From the NCBI RefSeq assembly GCF_023072615.1, contig NZ_JAKNRW010000034.1, positions 1 through 52,612 of the forward strand: a stretch of DNA of 52,612 nucleotides, in the 5' to 3' direction. Origin of the DNA: Pseudomonas violetae. GTDB taxonomy: Bacteria; Pseudomonadota; Gammaproteobacteria; Pseudomonadales; Pseudomonadaceae. The notes under the pieces were generated by a model, which ran no database searches, was not told where the DNA came from, and saw nothing but the letters and a program-made list of their open reading frames with translations. The position numbers and the translations under genes are program-made. The number at the start of each line of letters is the position of its first letter. The first letter of the stretch is position 1. This document shows positions 17,418 to 25,138 of this stretch, piece after piece.

Positions 17418-17840
17418 TTACTCGTCAGCGTTATCGCTGTTGTCGCTGTCATCACTATCAGCGCTTTCAGCGCCTTCGTGCTCAGGACGGTCGCGACGCT
17501 CACGGCGCTCACTGCGGTTTTCTTCAGCCTTGAGCATCTCGGATTGGCCGGTAACGGCTTCTTCGCGACGGATGACCAGGTTACGGATCACTGCATCGTT
17601 GTAGCGGAAGTTGTCTTCCAGCTCGGCCAGGGCCTTGCCAGTGCATTCAACGTTCAGCATCACGTAGTGAGCCTTGTGAACATTGTTGATTGCGTAGGCC
17701 AGTTGACGACGGCCCCAATCTTCCAGACGGTGGATTTTGCCGCCGTCTTCTTCGATCAGCTTGGTGTAACGCTCTACCATGCCGCCGACTTGCTCGCTTT
17801 GATCCGGGTGGACCAAAAAGATGATTTCGTAATGACGCAT
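17418..17840 (-). CDS. rpsF: 30S ribosomal protein S6
   Basis: S6 pairs with S18 on the 30S platform. The 140-residue product starts MRHYEIIFLVHPDQSEQV, then the ferredoxin-like core and EAVTGQS. The tail after residue 105 is long, acidic and Ser/Asp-rich (ESADSDDSDNSDNADE). Such tails are targets of RimK polyglutamylation in related bacteria, though this one ends in DE rather than EE. AAGGAG lies upstream of the ATG. It leads the operon with rpsR, DUF2232 and rplI. Confidence 0.98.
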   Translation of the reverse strand: MRHYEIIFLVHPDQSEQVGGMVERYTKLIEEDGGKIHRLEDWGRRQLAYAINNVHKAHYVMLNVECTGKALAELEDNFRYNDAVIRNLVIRREEAVTGQSEMLKAEENRSERRERRDRPEHEGAESADSDDSDNSDNADE

Positions 17841-18048
17841 GAATGCTCCTTACGGGTTGTAGCCTGCCGCTCAAAAGCGGTCAGACAAGGAGTGAATGAC
17901 ACTTATGGACTTGCTTGCGATAGACACATGCGTGCCTGCCGTCACAGCAAGGGGCGCAATTGTAGAGAAGGGGCGGAAGAGGTGCAAGGTAATTGGTGAT
18001 TATTTGAACAGTTCGTTCACCCACTATTTTTTGCCCCACCACAAACCA

Positions 18049-18140
18049 CTGCGGGAGCGAGCTTGCTCACGATGAGGGCATGACATTCAACACTGATGCT
18101 GAATGTTACTCCGCAATCGCGAGCAAGCTCGCTCCCACAG
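18049..18140. repeat. REP doublet between rlmB and rpsF
   Basis: CTGCGGGAGCGAGCTTGCTC and the inverse GAGCAAGCTCGCTCCCACAG frame a 92-base unit, a second REP sequence variant (GGGAGCGAGCTTGCTC core). It ends 14 bases before the rlmB stop. The rest of 17841-18154 should contain the rpsF promoter; I see no gene there. Confidence 0.85.
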
Positions 18141-18154
18141 GGATTACAACTGAT

Positions 18155-18922
18155 TCAGGACTTTTTGCCGGTTCCGGCAGCTTTTACGCTGCGCTGACGC
18201 TGGGCTTCGAACAGACAGACGCCCGTCGCCACTGATACGTTAAGGCTGCTGACGCTGCCGGCCATCGGCAGATGCACCAGGTAGTCGCACAGGTCGCGGG
18301 TCAAGCGACGCATGCCGCTGCCTTCTGCCCCCATGATCAGGATGGTCGGGCCGGTCATGTCGTGCTGATACAGACTTTGTTCAGCCTCGCCAGCCGTGCC
18401 GACAACCCACAAACCGCGCTGCTTGAGCTTTTCAAGCGTGCGCGCGAGGTTGGTCACGGCAACCAACGGAATGACTTCCGCCGCACCACAGGCGACCTTA
18501 CGCACCGTCGGGGTCAACGTGGCTGACTTGTCCTTCGGCACAATCACCGCCAGCGCGCCGGCCGCATCGGCAGAACGCAGGCAGGCGCCAAGGTTGTGCG
18601 GGTCGGTCACGCCGTCGAGCACCAGCAGCAGCGGTGCGCCGTCGGTGCGATCGAGAAGCTCGTCGAGCATCGCCTCACCCCAGACCTGGCTCGGACTCAC
18701 GTCCGCCACCACGCCCTGGTGCACGCCTTCAACCCAGGCATCAAGCTCGCGACGCTCGGCATTGCCGACCGCCACGCGATTCTCGGCAGCGAGTTCGATC
18801 AGGGTTTGCACCCGAGGGTCGCTGCGACCTTCCGCCAACCAGATCTGCTTGACGCGTTTCGGGTGATGGCGAAGCAACGCTTCTACGGCATGCAAGCCGT
18901 AGATTTTTTCCAACTGACTCAT
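18155..18922 (-). CDS. rlmB: 23S rRNA (guanosine-2'-O-)-methyltransferase RlmB
   Basis: RlmB methylates the ribose of G2251 in the peptidyl-transferase P loop of 23S rRNA. The 255-residue protein has the N-terminal substrate-binding domain (KIYGLHAVEALLRHHP) and a SPOUT methyltransferase domain with its knot motifs DGVTDPHNLGACLRSADA, MGAEGSGMRRLT and LPMAGSVSSLNVSVA. Its ATG overlaps the stop of rnr by four bases (ATGA), as in the conserved rnr-rlmB pair of gamma-proteobacteria. The basic C-terminal tail ends in GTGKKS. Confidence 0.97.
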   Translation of the reverse strand: MSQLEKIYGLHAVEALLRHHPKRVKQIWLAEGRSDPRVQTLIELAAENRVAVGNAERRELDAWVEGVHQGVVADVSPSQVWGEAMLDELLDRTDGAPLLLVLDGVTDPHNLGACLRSADAAGALAVIVPKDKSATLTPTVRKVACGAAEVIPLVAVTNLARTLEKLKQRGLWVVGTAGEAEQSLYQHDMTGPTILIMGAEGSGMRRLTRDLCDYLVHLPMAGSVSSLNVSVATGVCLFEAQRQRSVKAAGTGKKS

Positions 18923-21549
18923 GACTTGGCCTTAGGTTTACGCGCCCCGCCGCTTTTAGCTGGGGCCGAGCCCGCTTTGGGCGGGCCTTTACGGTGTTTG
19001 CTCGGCTTGCTGCCGGGAGCCTTGTCAGGCGCCGACCGCCCGGTCTTTCCCCCAGACGCCGCTTTACCGCCGCTTTTCGCTTCAGACAGCAATGCCTGCT
19101 TCAATTCACGGCTTTTGCGCAGCTCGGCGTTTTTCGCCGCCGCATCGCTCGGACGATAGGCTTCGACAGCCTTCTCCTTCGCAGGGCGACGACCGGCTTT
19201 GGCTGTAGCCGGCTCGGCAGCTGTTTTAGCTGCGGACTTGCTGGCAGGCTCGGTTTTTTCAGTCCCGCGCTTCTTGCGGCCGATTGGCGCGCTGATGGTT
19301 TTTTCAGCCATCTCGAAGTCGATCTTGCGCTCGTCGAGGTCAACGCGCATCACGCGCACTTCAACGGTGTCGCCAAGGCGGAAGCTGCGACCGGTACGCT
19401 CACCGGCGAGGCGGTGGTGCACAGGATCGAAGTGGTAGTAATCGCCCGGCAGCGCGGTGACGTGCACCAGGCCTTCGACGTAGATATCGGTCAGCTCGAC
19501 GAACAGGCCGAAACCGGTCACGGCGGTGATCACACCCGGGAACGATTCACCCACGCGATCCTTCATGAACTCGCACTTGAGCCAGTTCACCACATCGCGG
19601 GTCGCTTCGTCGGCACGGCGCTCGCTCATCGAGCACTGCTCGCCAAGCTGCTCGAGGGCCGCTTCGTCGTACGGATAGATGCGCGCTTTCGGAATGGTCA
19701 TCGCACCGGCACGGCGAACGTGCGGGGTGTCCTGTTTCGAATGGATGACGCTGCGGATCGCCCGGTGCGTGAGCAAGTCCGGGTAACGGCGGATCGGCGA
19801 GGTGAAGTGGGTATAGGCTTCGTAATTCAGGCCGAAGTGGCCCTGGTTATCAGCGCTATAAACCGCTTGGCTCAACGAACGCAGCATGACGGTCTGGATC
19901 AGGTGGAAATCCGGACGATCCTTGATGCTCGCCAGCAATGCCTGGTAATCCTTCGGCGACGGGCCGTCCTTGCCTTTGTGCAGGGACAGGCCGAGCTCGC
20001 CAAGGAAGGCGCGCAGTTTTTCCAAACGCTCCGGTGGCGGACCGTTGTGCACGCGATACAGAGCAGGAATTTCGTGCTTCTTCAGGAATTCCGCGGTGGC
20101 CACGTTGGCCGCCAGCATGCATTCCTCGATCAGCTTGTGCGCATCGTTACGAACGGTCGGACGAATTTCGGCAATCTTGCGCTCGGTGCCGAAGATGATC
20201 CGGGTTTCCTGGGTTTCGAAATCGATCGCACCACGCACGTGACGCGCGCCCAGCAGCACTTTGTACAGCGCGTAAAGCTGCTTGAGGTGCGGCAGGACAT
20301 CGTTGTACTCGCCGCGAAGCTGACGCGCCTCGGTGAGTTTCGGCGTCTCCAGCATCGCGCTGACCTTGTTGTAGGTCAGGCGGGCGTGGGAATGGATCAC
20401 GGCCTCGTAGAAGCAGTAGTCGGTCATCTCACCGGATTTGGAGATGGTCATCTCGCAAACCATGGCCAGGCGATCGACGTGCGGGTTCAGCGAACACAGG
20501 CCGTTGGACAACTGCTCCGGCAGCATCGGAATCACGCGCTCAGGGAAGTACACCGAGTTGCCACGCACCTGGGATTCGTTATCCAGGGCCGAGCCGATTT
20601 TCACGTAGCTGGAGACGTCGGCAATCGCCACGTACAACTTCCAGCCGCCGGAGAACAGGCGCAGCTTGCCCGGCTTGGCTTCACAGTAAACGGCATCATC
20701 GAAGTCGCGCGCGTCTTCACCGTCAATGGTGACGAACGGCAGATGGCGCAGATCGATGCGCTTCTCTTTGTCTTTCTCTTCGACTTCAGGCTTGAGCTTG
20801 GCGGCTTCTTTCAACACCGCCTCAGGCCAGACGTGCGGGATATCGTACGCGCGCAGGGCGACGTCGATTTCCATGCCCGGCGCCATGTAGTTGCCCACGA
20901 CCTCGACCACGTCGCCTTGCGGCTGGAAGCGCGGGGTCGGCCAGTGAGTGATCTTCACCTCAACGAACTGACCGATCTTGGCGTTGGCGTTACGACCCGG
21001 CGTGACCAGCACTTCCTGCTGGATCTTCGGGTTGTCCGCGACGACGAAGCCGATACCGCCCTCTTCGAAGTAACGACCGACGATGGTCTCGTGGGCACGG
21101 GACACCACTTCGACGATCATGCCTTCACGGCGACCGCGACGGTCCAGGCCGGAAACACGGGCCAGGGCACGATCACCGTCGAACACCAGGCGCATTTGCG
21201 CCGGGCTCATGAACAGGTCGTCACTGCCATCGTCCGGCACCAGGAAGCCGAAGCCGTCCCGGTGACCGCTGATGCGTCCGAGGATCAAGTCGAGCTTGTC
21301 CACCGGCGCATAAGTGCCACGACGGGTGTAGATGAGTTGAGCGTCGCGCTCCATGGCGCGCAGGCGGCGTCGCAGGGCTTCGATCTGGTCTTCTGTGGTC
21401 AGACCAAACTCTTCGACCAGTTGCTCGCGGTTAGCTGGCGAACCCCGATCAGCAAGATGCTGAAGGATCAGTTCGCGGCTAGGAATAGGGTTTTCATATT
21501 TTTCCGCTTCACGAGCGGCCTCGGGATCGAGGGACTGCCAATCGGCCAT
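18919..21549 (-). CDS. rnr: Ribonuclease R
   Basis: RNase R is a processive 3'-5' exoribonuclease that degrades structured RNA, including rRNA and mRNA with stem loops. The 876-residue protein has a winged-helix N-terminus (about 20-85), two cold-shock domains (about 85-250), the RNB catalytic domain with the metal-binding DGEDARDFDDA at 276-286, an S1 domain near 650-735 and a Lys/Ala-rich tail of about 135 residues. The tail is typical of RNase R and binds RNA. The ATG at 21549 begins MADWQSLDPEAA. It is coupled to rlmB by a four-base overlap. Confidence 0.97.
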   Translation of the reverse strand: MADWQSLDPEAAREAEKYENPIPSRELILQHLADRGSPANREQLVEEFGLTTEDQIEALRRRLRAMERDAQLIYTRRGTYAPVDKLDLILGRISGHRDGFGFLVPDDGSDDLFMSPAQMRLVFDGDRALARVSGLDRRGRREGMIVEVVSRAHETIVGRYFEEGGIGFVVADNPKIQQEVLVTPGRNANAKIGQFVEVKITHWPTPRFQPQGDVVEVVGNYMAPGMEIDVALRAYDIPHVWPEAVLKEAAKLKPEVEEKDKEKRIDLRHLPFVTIDGEDARDFDDAVYCEAKPGKLRLFSGGWKLYVAIADVSSYVKIGSALDNESQVRGNSVYFPERVIPMLPEQLSNGLCSLNPHVDRLAMVCEMTISKSGEMTDYCFYEAVIHSHARLTYNKVSAMLETPKLTEARQLRGEYNDVLPHLKQLYALYKVLLGARHVRGAIDFETQETRIIFGTERKIAEIRPTVRNDAHKLIEECMLAANVATAEFLKKHEIPALYRVHNGPPPERLEKLRAFLGELGLSLHKGKDGPSPKDYQALLASIKDRPDFHLIQTVMLRSLSQAVYSADNQGHFGLNYEAYTHFTSPIRRYPDLLTHRAIRSVIHSKQDTPHVRRAGAMTIPKARIYPYDEAALEQLGEQCSMSERRADEATRDVVNWLKCEFMKDRVGESFPGVITAVTGFGLFVELTDIYVEGLVHVTALPGDYYHFDPVHHRLAGERTGRSFRLGDTVEVRVMRVDLDERKIDFEMAEKTISAPIGRKKRGTEKTEPASKSAAKTAAEPATAKAGRRPAKEKAVEAYRPSDAAAKNAELRKSRELKQALLSEAKSGGKAASGGKTGRSAPDKAPGSKPSKHRKGPPKAGSAPAKSGGARKPKAKS

Positions 21550-21710
21550 TAGAGAGTTTTCACCTTGTCTATATGCGGGTTAGTTTGGCATAGGCGTAAT
21601 GAAACGGGAAATTTCAGGCTGCGACAGCCCACCTAAAGCCCTTTATCGACACCTCAACGCTGATTTAAATGCCGCTGGTAACATTTTCCAGGTTTTTTTG
21701 ATACCAGGGG

Positions 21711-21739
21711 TTTACAGTTAAAAAGACGCTCCGTATAGT
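21711..21739 (+). promoter_or_regulatory. Sigma-70 promoter of first tRNA-Leu
   Basis: TTTACA and TATAGT are separated by exactly 17 bases, followed by GCGCGCC. The -10 box ends 34 bases before the tRNA. The same arrangement recurs before the second tRNA. Confidence 0.85.
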
Positions 21740-21773
21740 GCGCGCCATCGACGACGCAGACGTTGTCGATACT

Positions 21774-21860
21774 GCCCAGATGGTGAAATTGGTAGACACG
21801 CCAGCTTCAGGTGCTGGTGACCGCAAGGTCGTGGAAGTTCGAGTCTTCTTCTGGGCACCA
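21774..21860 (+). tRNA. tRNA-Leu (anticodon CAG), copy 1
   Basis: 87 bases including an encoded CCA end. The acceptor stem GCCCAGA pairs with TCTGGGC. The anticodon arm CCAGC-TTCAGGT-GCTGG gives anticodon CAG, reading CUG, the main leucine codon in this genome. A long variable arm as in class II tRNAs is present, and the T arm GAAGTTCGAGTCTTC is intact. It has its own promoter and terminator. Confidence 0.97.
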
Positions 21861-21898
21861 ATTTCGAGCTTGAGATTAGTTCAATTTCAAGGCTCGCA

Positions 21899-21924
21899 CA
21901 AAAACCCGCGAAAGCGGGTTTTTT
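21899..21924 (+). terminator. Terminator after tRNA-Leu copy 1
   Basis: AAAACCCGC-GAAA-GCGGGTTTTTT: a GAAA tetraloop hairpin with a T6 run, 40 bases after the tRNA. Confidence 0.92.
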
Positions 21925-21963
21925 GCATTATAAGCCTTTGATTTATTAAATTTAAATCAGGGG

Positions 21964-21992
21964 TTTACAGATCAAAAAGCTCTCCGTATAGT
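21964..21992 (+). promoter_or_regulatory. Sigma-70 promoter of second tRNA-Leu
   Basis: TTTACA, 17 bases, TATAGT, identical in boxes, spacing and distance to the tRNA (63 bases from the -35 box to the first tRNA base) to the promoter of copy 1. Confidence 0.85.
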
Positions 21993-22026
21993 GCGCCACA
22001 TCAACAGCGGCAACGCTGAAGATTAT

Positions 22027-22113
22027 GCCCAGATGGTGAAATTGGTAGACACGCCAGCTTCAGGTGCTGGTGACCGCAAGGTCGTGGAAGTTCGAGTCTT
22101 CTTCTGGGCACCA
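22027..22113 (+). tRNA. tRNA-Leu (anticodon CAG), copy 2
   Basis: Identical to copy 1 over all 87 bases, including the encoded CCA. Same anticodon CAG, same acceptor GCCCAGA/TCTGGGC and long variable arm. The surrounding promoter and terminator are also near-copies, so a tandem duplication of the whole unit is the likely origin. Confidence 0.97.
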
Positions 22114-22146
22114 ATTCAAATTCAAGGTTTCGGCCTTGGATTTCAC

Positions 22147-22170
22147 AAAAACCCGCGAAAGCGGGTTTTT
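22147..22170 (+). terminator. Terminator after tRNA-Leu copy 2
   Basis: AAAACCCGC-GAAA-GCGGGTTTTT, the same hairpin as behind copy 1, 33 bases after the tRNA. Confidence 0.92.
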
Positions 22171-22218
22171 GCGTTTCTGGCTTCCACAAATCTGTATTCG
22201 GCATCAATTTCCCCTCTA

Positions 22219-22308
22219 GAAGCTGCCAGAGGCTGCGATCTTTTGATCTTGATTGTTGACGGAGCTGAAGTCGCTGAAGATCAAAAGATCACAGCCTTCG
22301 GCAGCTCC
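22219..22308. repeat. Long inverted repeat (GCTGCGATCTTTTGATC family)
   Basis: The left arm AGCTGCCAGAGGCTGCGATC plus TTTTGATCTT pairs with the right arm AAGATCAAAAGATC plus ACAGCCTTCGGCAGCT. About 30 bases per arm, imperfect, with a loop of about 36 bases. The same family returns at 42101-42178. It differs in sequence from the REP doublets of this window. Confidence 0.8.
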
Positions 22309-22378
22309 TTATATCTCGACTATCGCTCCATCCCGCCCTTTTCCTGCACAGGCATTCCCACCCGCAAAGCGCACATGA

Positions 22379-22404
22379 GAAACAATATCGTTTATCATTG
22401 TTTC
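22379..22404. promoter_or_regulatory. Perfect dyad, Fur-box-like, before the iron transporter gene
   Basis: GAAACAAT-N10-ATTGTTTC: perfect 8-base arms around ATCGTTTATC. The right part TTATCATT resembles half of the Fur consensus GATAATGATAATCATTATC. It ends 35 bases before the start codon of the iron-binding protein, so it could overlap the promoter. Iron control by Fur is inferred from the site and the gene's function. Confidence 0.6.
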
Positions 22405-22439
22405 AAGTTTTTGCAATGCGACAGTGAGGAACCCTGCGA

Positions 22440-23450
22440 ATGATGCTTCAAAATACCCTGCGCCGCGGCCTGACCATCACCCTGCTCGGCCTGGCAATCG
22501 CCACTCCCCTCACCCAGGCTGCTGATCCGGTCTCCCTGACGCTCTATAACGGTCAACACAAGGAAGTCGGTGACGCCGTCGCCAAAGCCTTCGAAGCCAA
22601 GACCGGCATTCACGTCAACGTGCGCAAAGGCAGCAGCAACCAACTCGCCAGCCAGGTCGTCGAAGAGGGTGAGCGCTCCCCTGCCGACGTGATCTACACC
22701 GAAGAATCGCCTCCACTGAACAAACTCGGCGAACAAGGCGTGCTAGCACCGACCGATGCGGCTACGCTGGCCCTGCTGCCCAAGGACTATGTCGGCGCAG
22801 ACGGCACCTGGATCGGCATCACCGCCCGGGTTCGCGTAGTCGCCTACAACCCCAAGCTGATCGACGAAAAAGACCTGCCGAAGTCGGTCATGGAGTTTTC
22901 CGACCCGAAATGGCAAGGCAAAGTCGGCTTCGTGCCCACCAGCGGCGCGTTCCAGGAACAAGCGGTCGCCATCATCAAGTTGCACGGCATGGACGCAGCC
23001 GAAGAATGGCTGACCGGTCTGCGCGCGTTCGGCAAGACTTACAGCAACAACATGGTCGCCCTCAAAGCTGTCGAAAACGGCGAAGTCGCAACCGTGCTGG
23101 TGAACAACTACTACTGGTTTGCGTTACAACGCGAAAAAGGCCAGCTCGACTCAAAACTGTATTACTTCAAGGGCGGCGACGTCGGCGGGCTGATCACCGT
23201 GTCCAGCGCTGCCGTGCTCAAATCCAGCAAGCACCCCAAGGAAGCCCAGCAATTGCTCGCCTACATGGCCAGCGAAGAAGGCCAGCGCGTGATCACCCAG
23301 ACCACCGCCGAGTACCCGCTGCACAAAGGCATGCAATCGGACCGCGGCCTCAAGCCGTTCAGCGAACTTGAAGCGCCTAACGTGACCCCCGCCGACCTCG
23401 GCAATGCCGAAGAAGCACTGGACCTGGAACGTGACGTTGGCTTGAACTGA
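22440..23450 (+). CDS. Ferric-iron ABC transporter, periplasmic binding protein (FbpA/HitA type)
   Basis: A 336-residue precursor with a Sec signal peptide (MMLQNTLRRGLTITLLGLAIA...TQA, cleavage before ADPVSL) and a type 2 periplasmic binding fold. The Tyr-Tyr pair in NNYYW (residues 224-225) is where FbpA-type proteins bind Fe3+. PADVIYTEESPPL and VGFVPTSGAFQEQ are family segments. GAGGA nine bases upstream supports the first of two adjacent ATGs. The stop overlaps the permease start by one base. An operator-like dyad precedes it. Fe3+ is the likely ligand; other metals or a ferric chelate are possible. Confidence 0.93.
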   Translation: MMLQNTLRRGLTITLLGLAIATPLTQAADPVSLTLYNGQHKEVGDAVAKAFEAKTGIHVNVRKGSSNQLASQVVEEGERSPADVIYTEESPPLNKLGEQGVLAPTDAATLALLPKDYVGADGTWIGITARVRVVAYNPKLIDEKDLPKSVMEFSDPKWQGKVGFVPTSGAFQEQAVAIIKLHGMDAAEEWLTGLRAFGKTYSNNMVALKAVENGEVATVLVNNYYWFALQREKGQLDSKLYYFKGGDVGGLITVSSAAVLKSSKHPKEAQQLLAYMASEEGQRVITQTTAEYPLHKGMQSDRGLKPFSELEAPNVTPADLGNAEEALDLERDVGLN

Positions 23451-25015
23451 TGAGCGCATCGTTATCCGCCCCCGCCACGCGCGGGGGTTATGTGCCAAGG
23501 CGTAAGCGGCCATCTATCTGGTTGTTGCTGCCCGTGTTGCTGCTGGTTGTCCTCAGCCTTTTACCGTTAGTGTACGTCGGCCTCAAAACCTGGCAGGCCG
23601 GCTGGGCCGAGGCGTTGCATTTGCTGTGGCGGCCGTATGTGTTTGGCCTGTTGCGCAACACCCTGGCGCTGATGCTCGGCGTGACGGTCGCCTGCGGGGT
23701 GATCGGCCTGTCGCTGGCGTGGCTGCTGGAACGCAGCAACTTGCCCGGACGGCGCCTGTGGGGGGTTATCCTGTGCCTGCCATTCGCGGTGCCAGCGTTT
23801 GTCAGCAGTTTCACCTGGGTGTCGTTGAGCGCAAGCTTCGAAGGCTTGGGCGGGGCGATCCTGGTGATGACCCTGTCCAAATACCCGCTGATCTTCCTGC
23901 CCGTCGCAGCCACCTTGCGCAACCTGGACCCCTCCCTGGAAGAGTCCGCCCGGACCCTTGGCCAGAATCGCTGGGGGGTTTTTTTCCGGGTCACGCTGCC
24001 GCTGCTGTGGCCTTCATTGCTTGCAGGCTCCTTGTTGATTGCCCTACACATGCTGGTGGAGTTCGGGGCGCTGTCGATCATCGGCCTGCAGACCTTCACG
24101 ACGGCGATCTACCAGCAGTTTGAGCTTGAATTCAGCAACGCCAACGCGGCGATGCTCTCGGCGGTGCTGTTGGCGTTGTGTCTGATGCTGCTATGGCTGG
24201 AATTGAAAGTACGCGGCAAGGGTCGACACGTGCGCACCGGCCAGGGTGCGGCGCGTCAAGCCGGACAGGTTCGCCTGGGGCCATGGGCTGTCGCGGGACA
24301 AGCCTACTGCCTGACACTGGCAATCATCGGCAGCGGCATTCCACTGGGAATGCTGGCGTACTGGCTGGCGGTAGGTTCGTCGGCGGCGTTCCCCGTAGCG
24401 ACGATCAGCGAGGCACTGCTGTCGTCACTTGCGCTGTCGCTGGGCGGCGCTGCGCTGTGCCTGGTGCTGGCAGTGCCGGTGGGATTGCTGGTGGTGCGCC
24501 ACAAAGGGCAACTGGCGATCTGGGCCGAGCGGTTGCCGTACCTGCTGCATGCGTTGCCAGGCCTGGTAATCGCACTGACGCTGGTGTATTTCGCCCTGCA
24601 CTATGTGCCCGTGCTATATCAGACTTCGGCATTGCTGCTGATCGCTTACGCACTGCTGTTTCTACCACTTGCCCAGGCGCCGATTCGTACGGCACTGAAC
24701 AAGGCTGCGCCACAGCTGGAAGAGGCGGCCCGCACCTTGGGCGCGTCGTCCTTCAGCGCGTTTTGCCGGGTGACGCTACCGATCATTTTCCCGGCGCTGG
24801 GGGCGGCGTTTGCGCTGGTGTTCCTGGATGCGATGAAGGAGCTGACGGCGACGTTGCTGCTGAGCCCGACCGGGCTTAATACCCTGGCGACCGAAGTGTG
24901 GGCGCATACCGCGAATGTGGAGTTTGCGGCGGCGGCGCCTTATGCGGCATTGTTGATTCTGGTGTCGGGGTTGCCGGTGTATTTGTTAACTACCCGGATG
25001 TATCTGAGCCGCTAA
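23450..25015 (+). CDS. Ferric-iron ABC transporter, fused double permease (FbpB/SfuB type)
   Basis: A 521-residue inner-membrane protein built from two repeated permease halves of about six helices each. The two EAA loops that contact the ATPase are visible: EESARTLGQNRWGVFFRVTLP (near residue 165) and EEAARTLGASSFSAFCRVTLP (near 425). It overlaps the binding-protein gene by one base (TGATG). No ATPase gene follows, so the transporter must borrow an FbpC-type ATPase encoded elsewhere. After the stop come a REP doublet and the convergent chemoreceptor gene. Confidence 0.95.
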   Translation: MSASLSAPATRGGYVPRRKRPSIWLLLPVLLLVVLSLLPLVYVGLKTWQAGWAEALHLLWRPYVFGLLRNTLALMLGVTVACGVIGLSLAWLLERSNLPGRRLWGVILCLPFAVPAFVSSFTWVSLSASFEGLGGAILVMTLSKYPLIFLPVAATLRNLDPSLEESARTLGQNRWGVFFRVTLPLLWPSLLAGSLLIALHMLVEFGALSIIGLQTFTTAIYQQFELEFSNANAAMLSAVLLALCLMLLWLELKVRGKGRHVRTGQGAARQAGQVRLGPWAVAGQAYCLTLAIIGSGIPLGMLAYWLAVGSSAAFPVATISEALLSSLALSLGGAALCLVLAVPVGLLVVRHKGQLAIWAERLPYLLHALPGLVIALTLVYFALHYVPVLYQTSALLLIAYALLFLPLAQAPIRTALNKAAPQLEEAARTLGASSFSAFCRVTLPIIFPALGAAFALVFLDAMKELTATLLLSPTGLNTLATEVWAHTANVEFAAAAPYAALLILVSGLPVYLLTTRMYLSR

Positions 25016-25017
25016 GA

Positions 25018-25118
25018 CCGCCATCGCGGGCAAGCACGCTCCCACAATGATCTTCGGTGAACACACAATCTGTGCTCAACAGAAATCACTGTGGGAGCAG
25101 GCTTGCCCGCGATAGCGT
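25018..25118. repeat. REP doublet between permease and chemoreceptor
   Basis: CATCGCGGGCAAGCACGCTCCCACA and the inverse TGTGGGAGCAGGCTTGCCCGCGATAG frame about 100 bases between two converging genes. The core GCGGGCAAGC is a third REP variant in this window. Confidence 0.85.
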
Positions 25119-25138
25119 CAGACTTGCCAATACAAAAT

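Noticed and set aside
18994..21552. An 852-codon open frame on the plus strand opposite rnr
   Set aside because: Antisense shadow of rnr. The protein would be low-complexity without family resemblance, whereas the minus strand has all RNase R domains.
21738..22443. Open frames covering the two tRNA genes
   Set aside because: The stretch encodes clear tRNAs with promoters and terminators; the frames arise by chance, and both contain the same tRNA-derived peptide.
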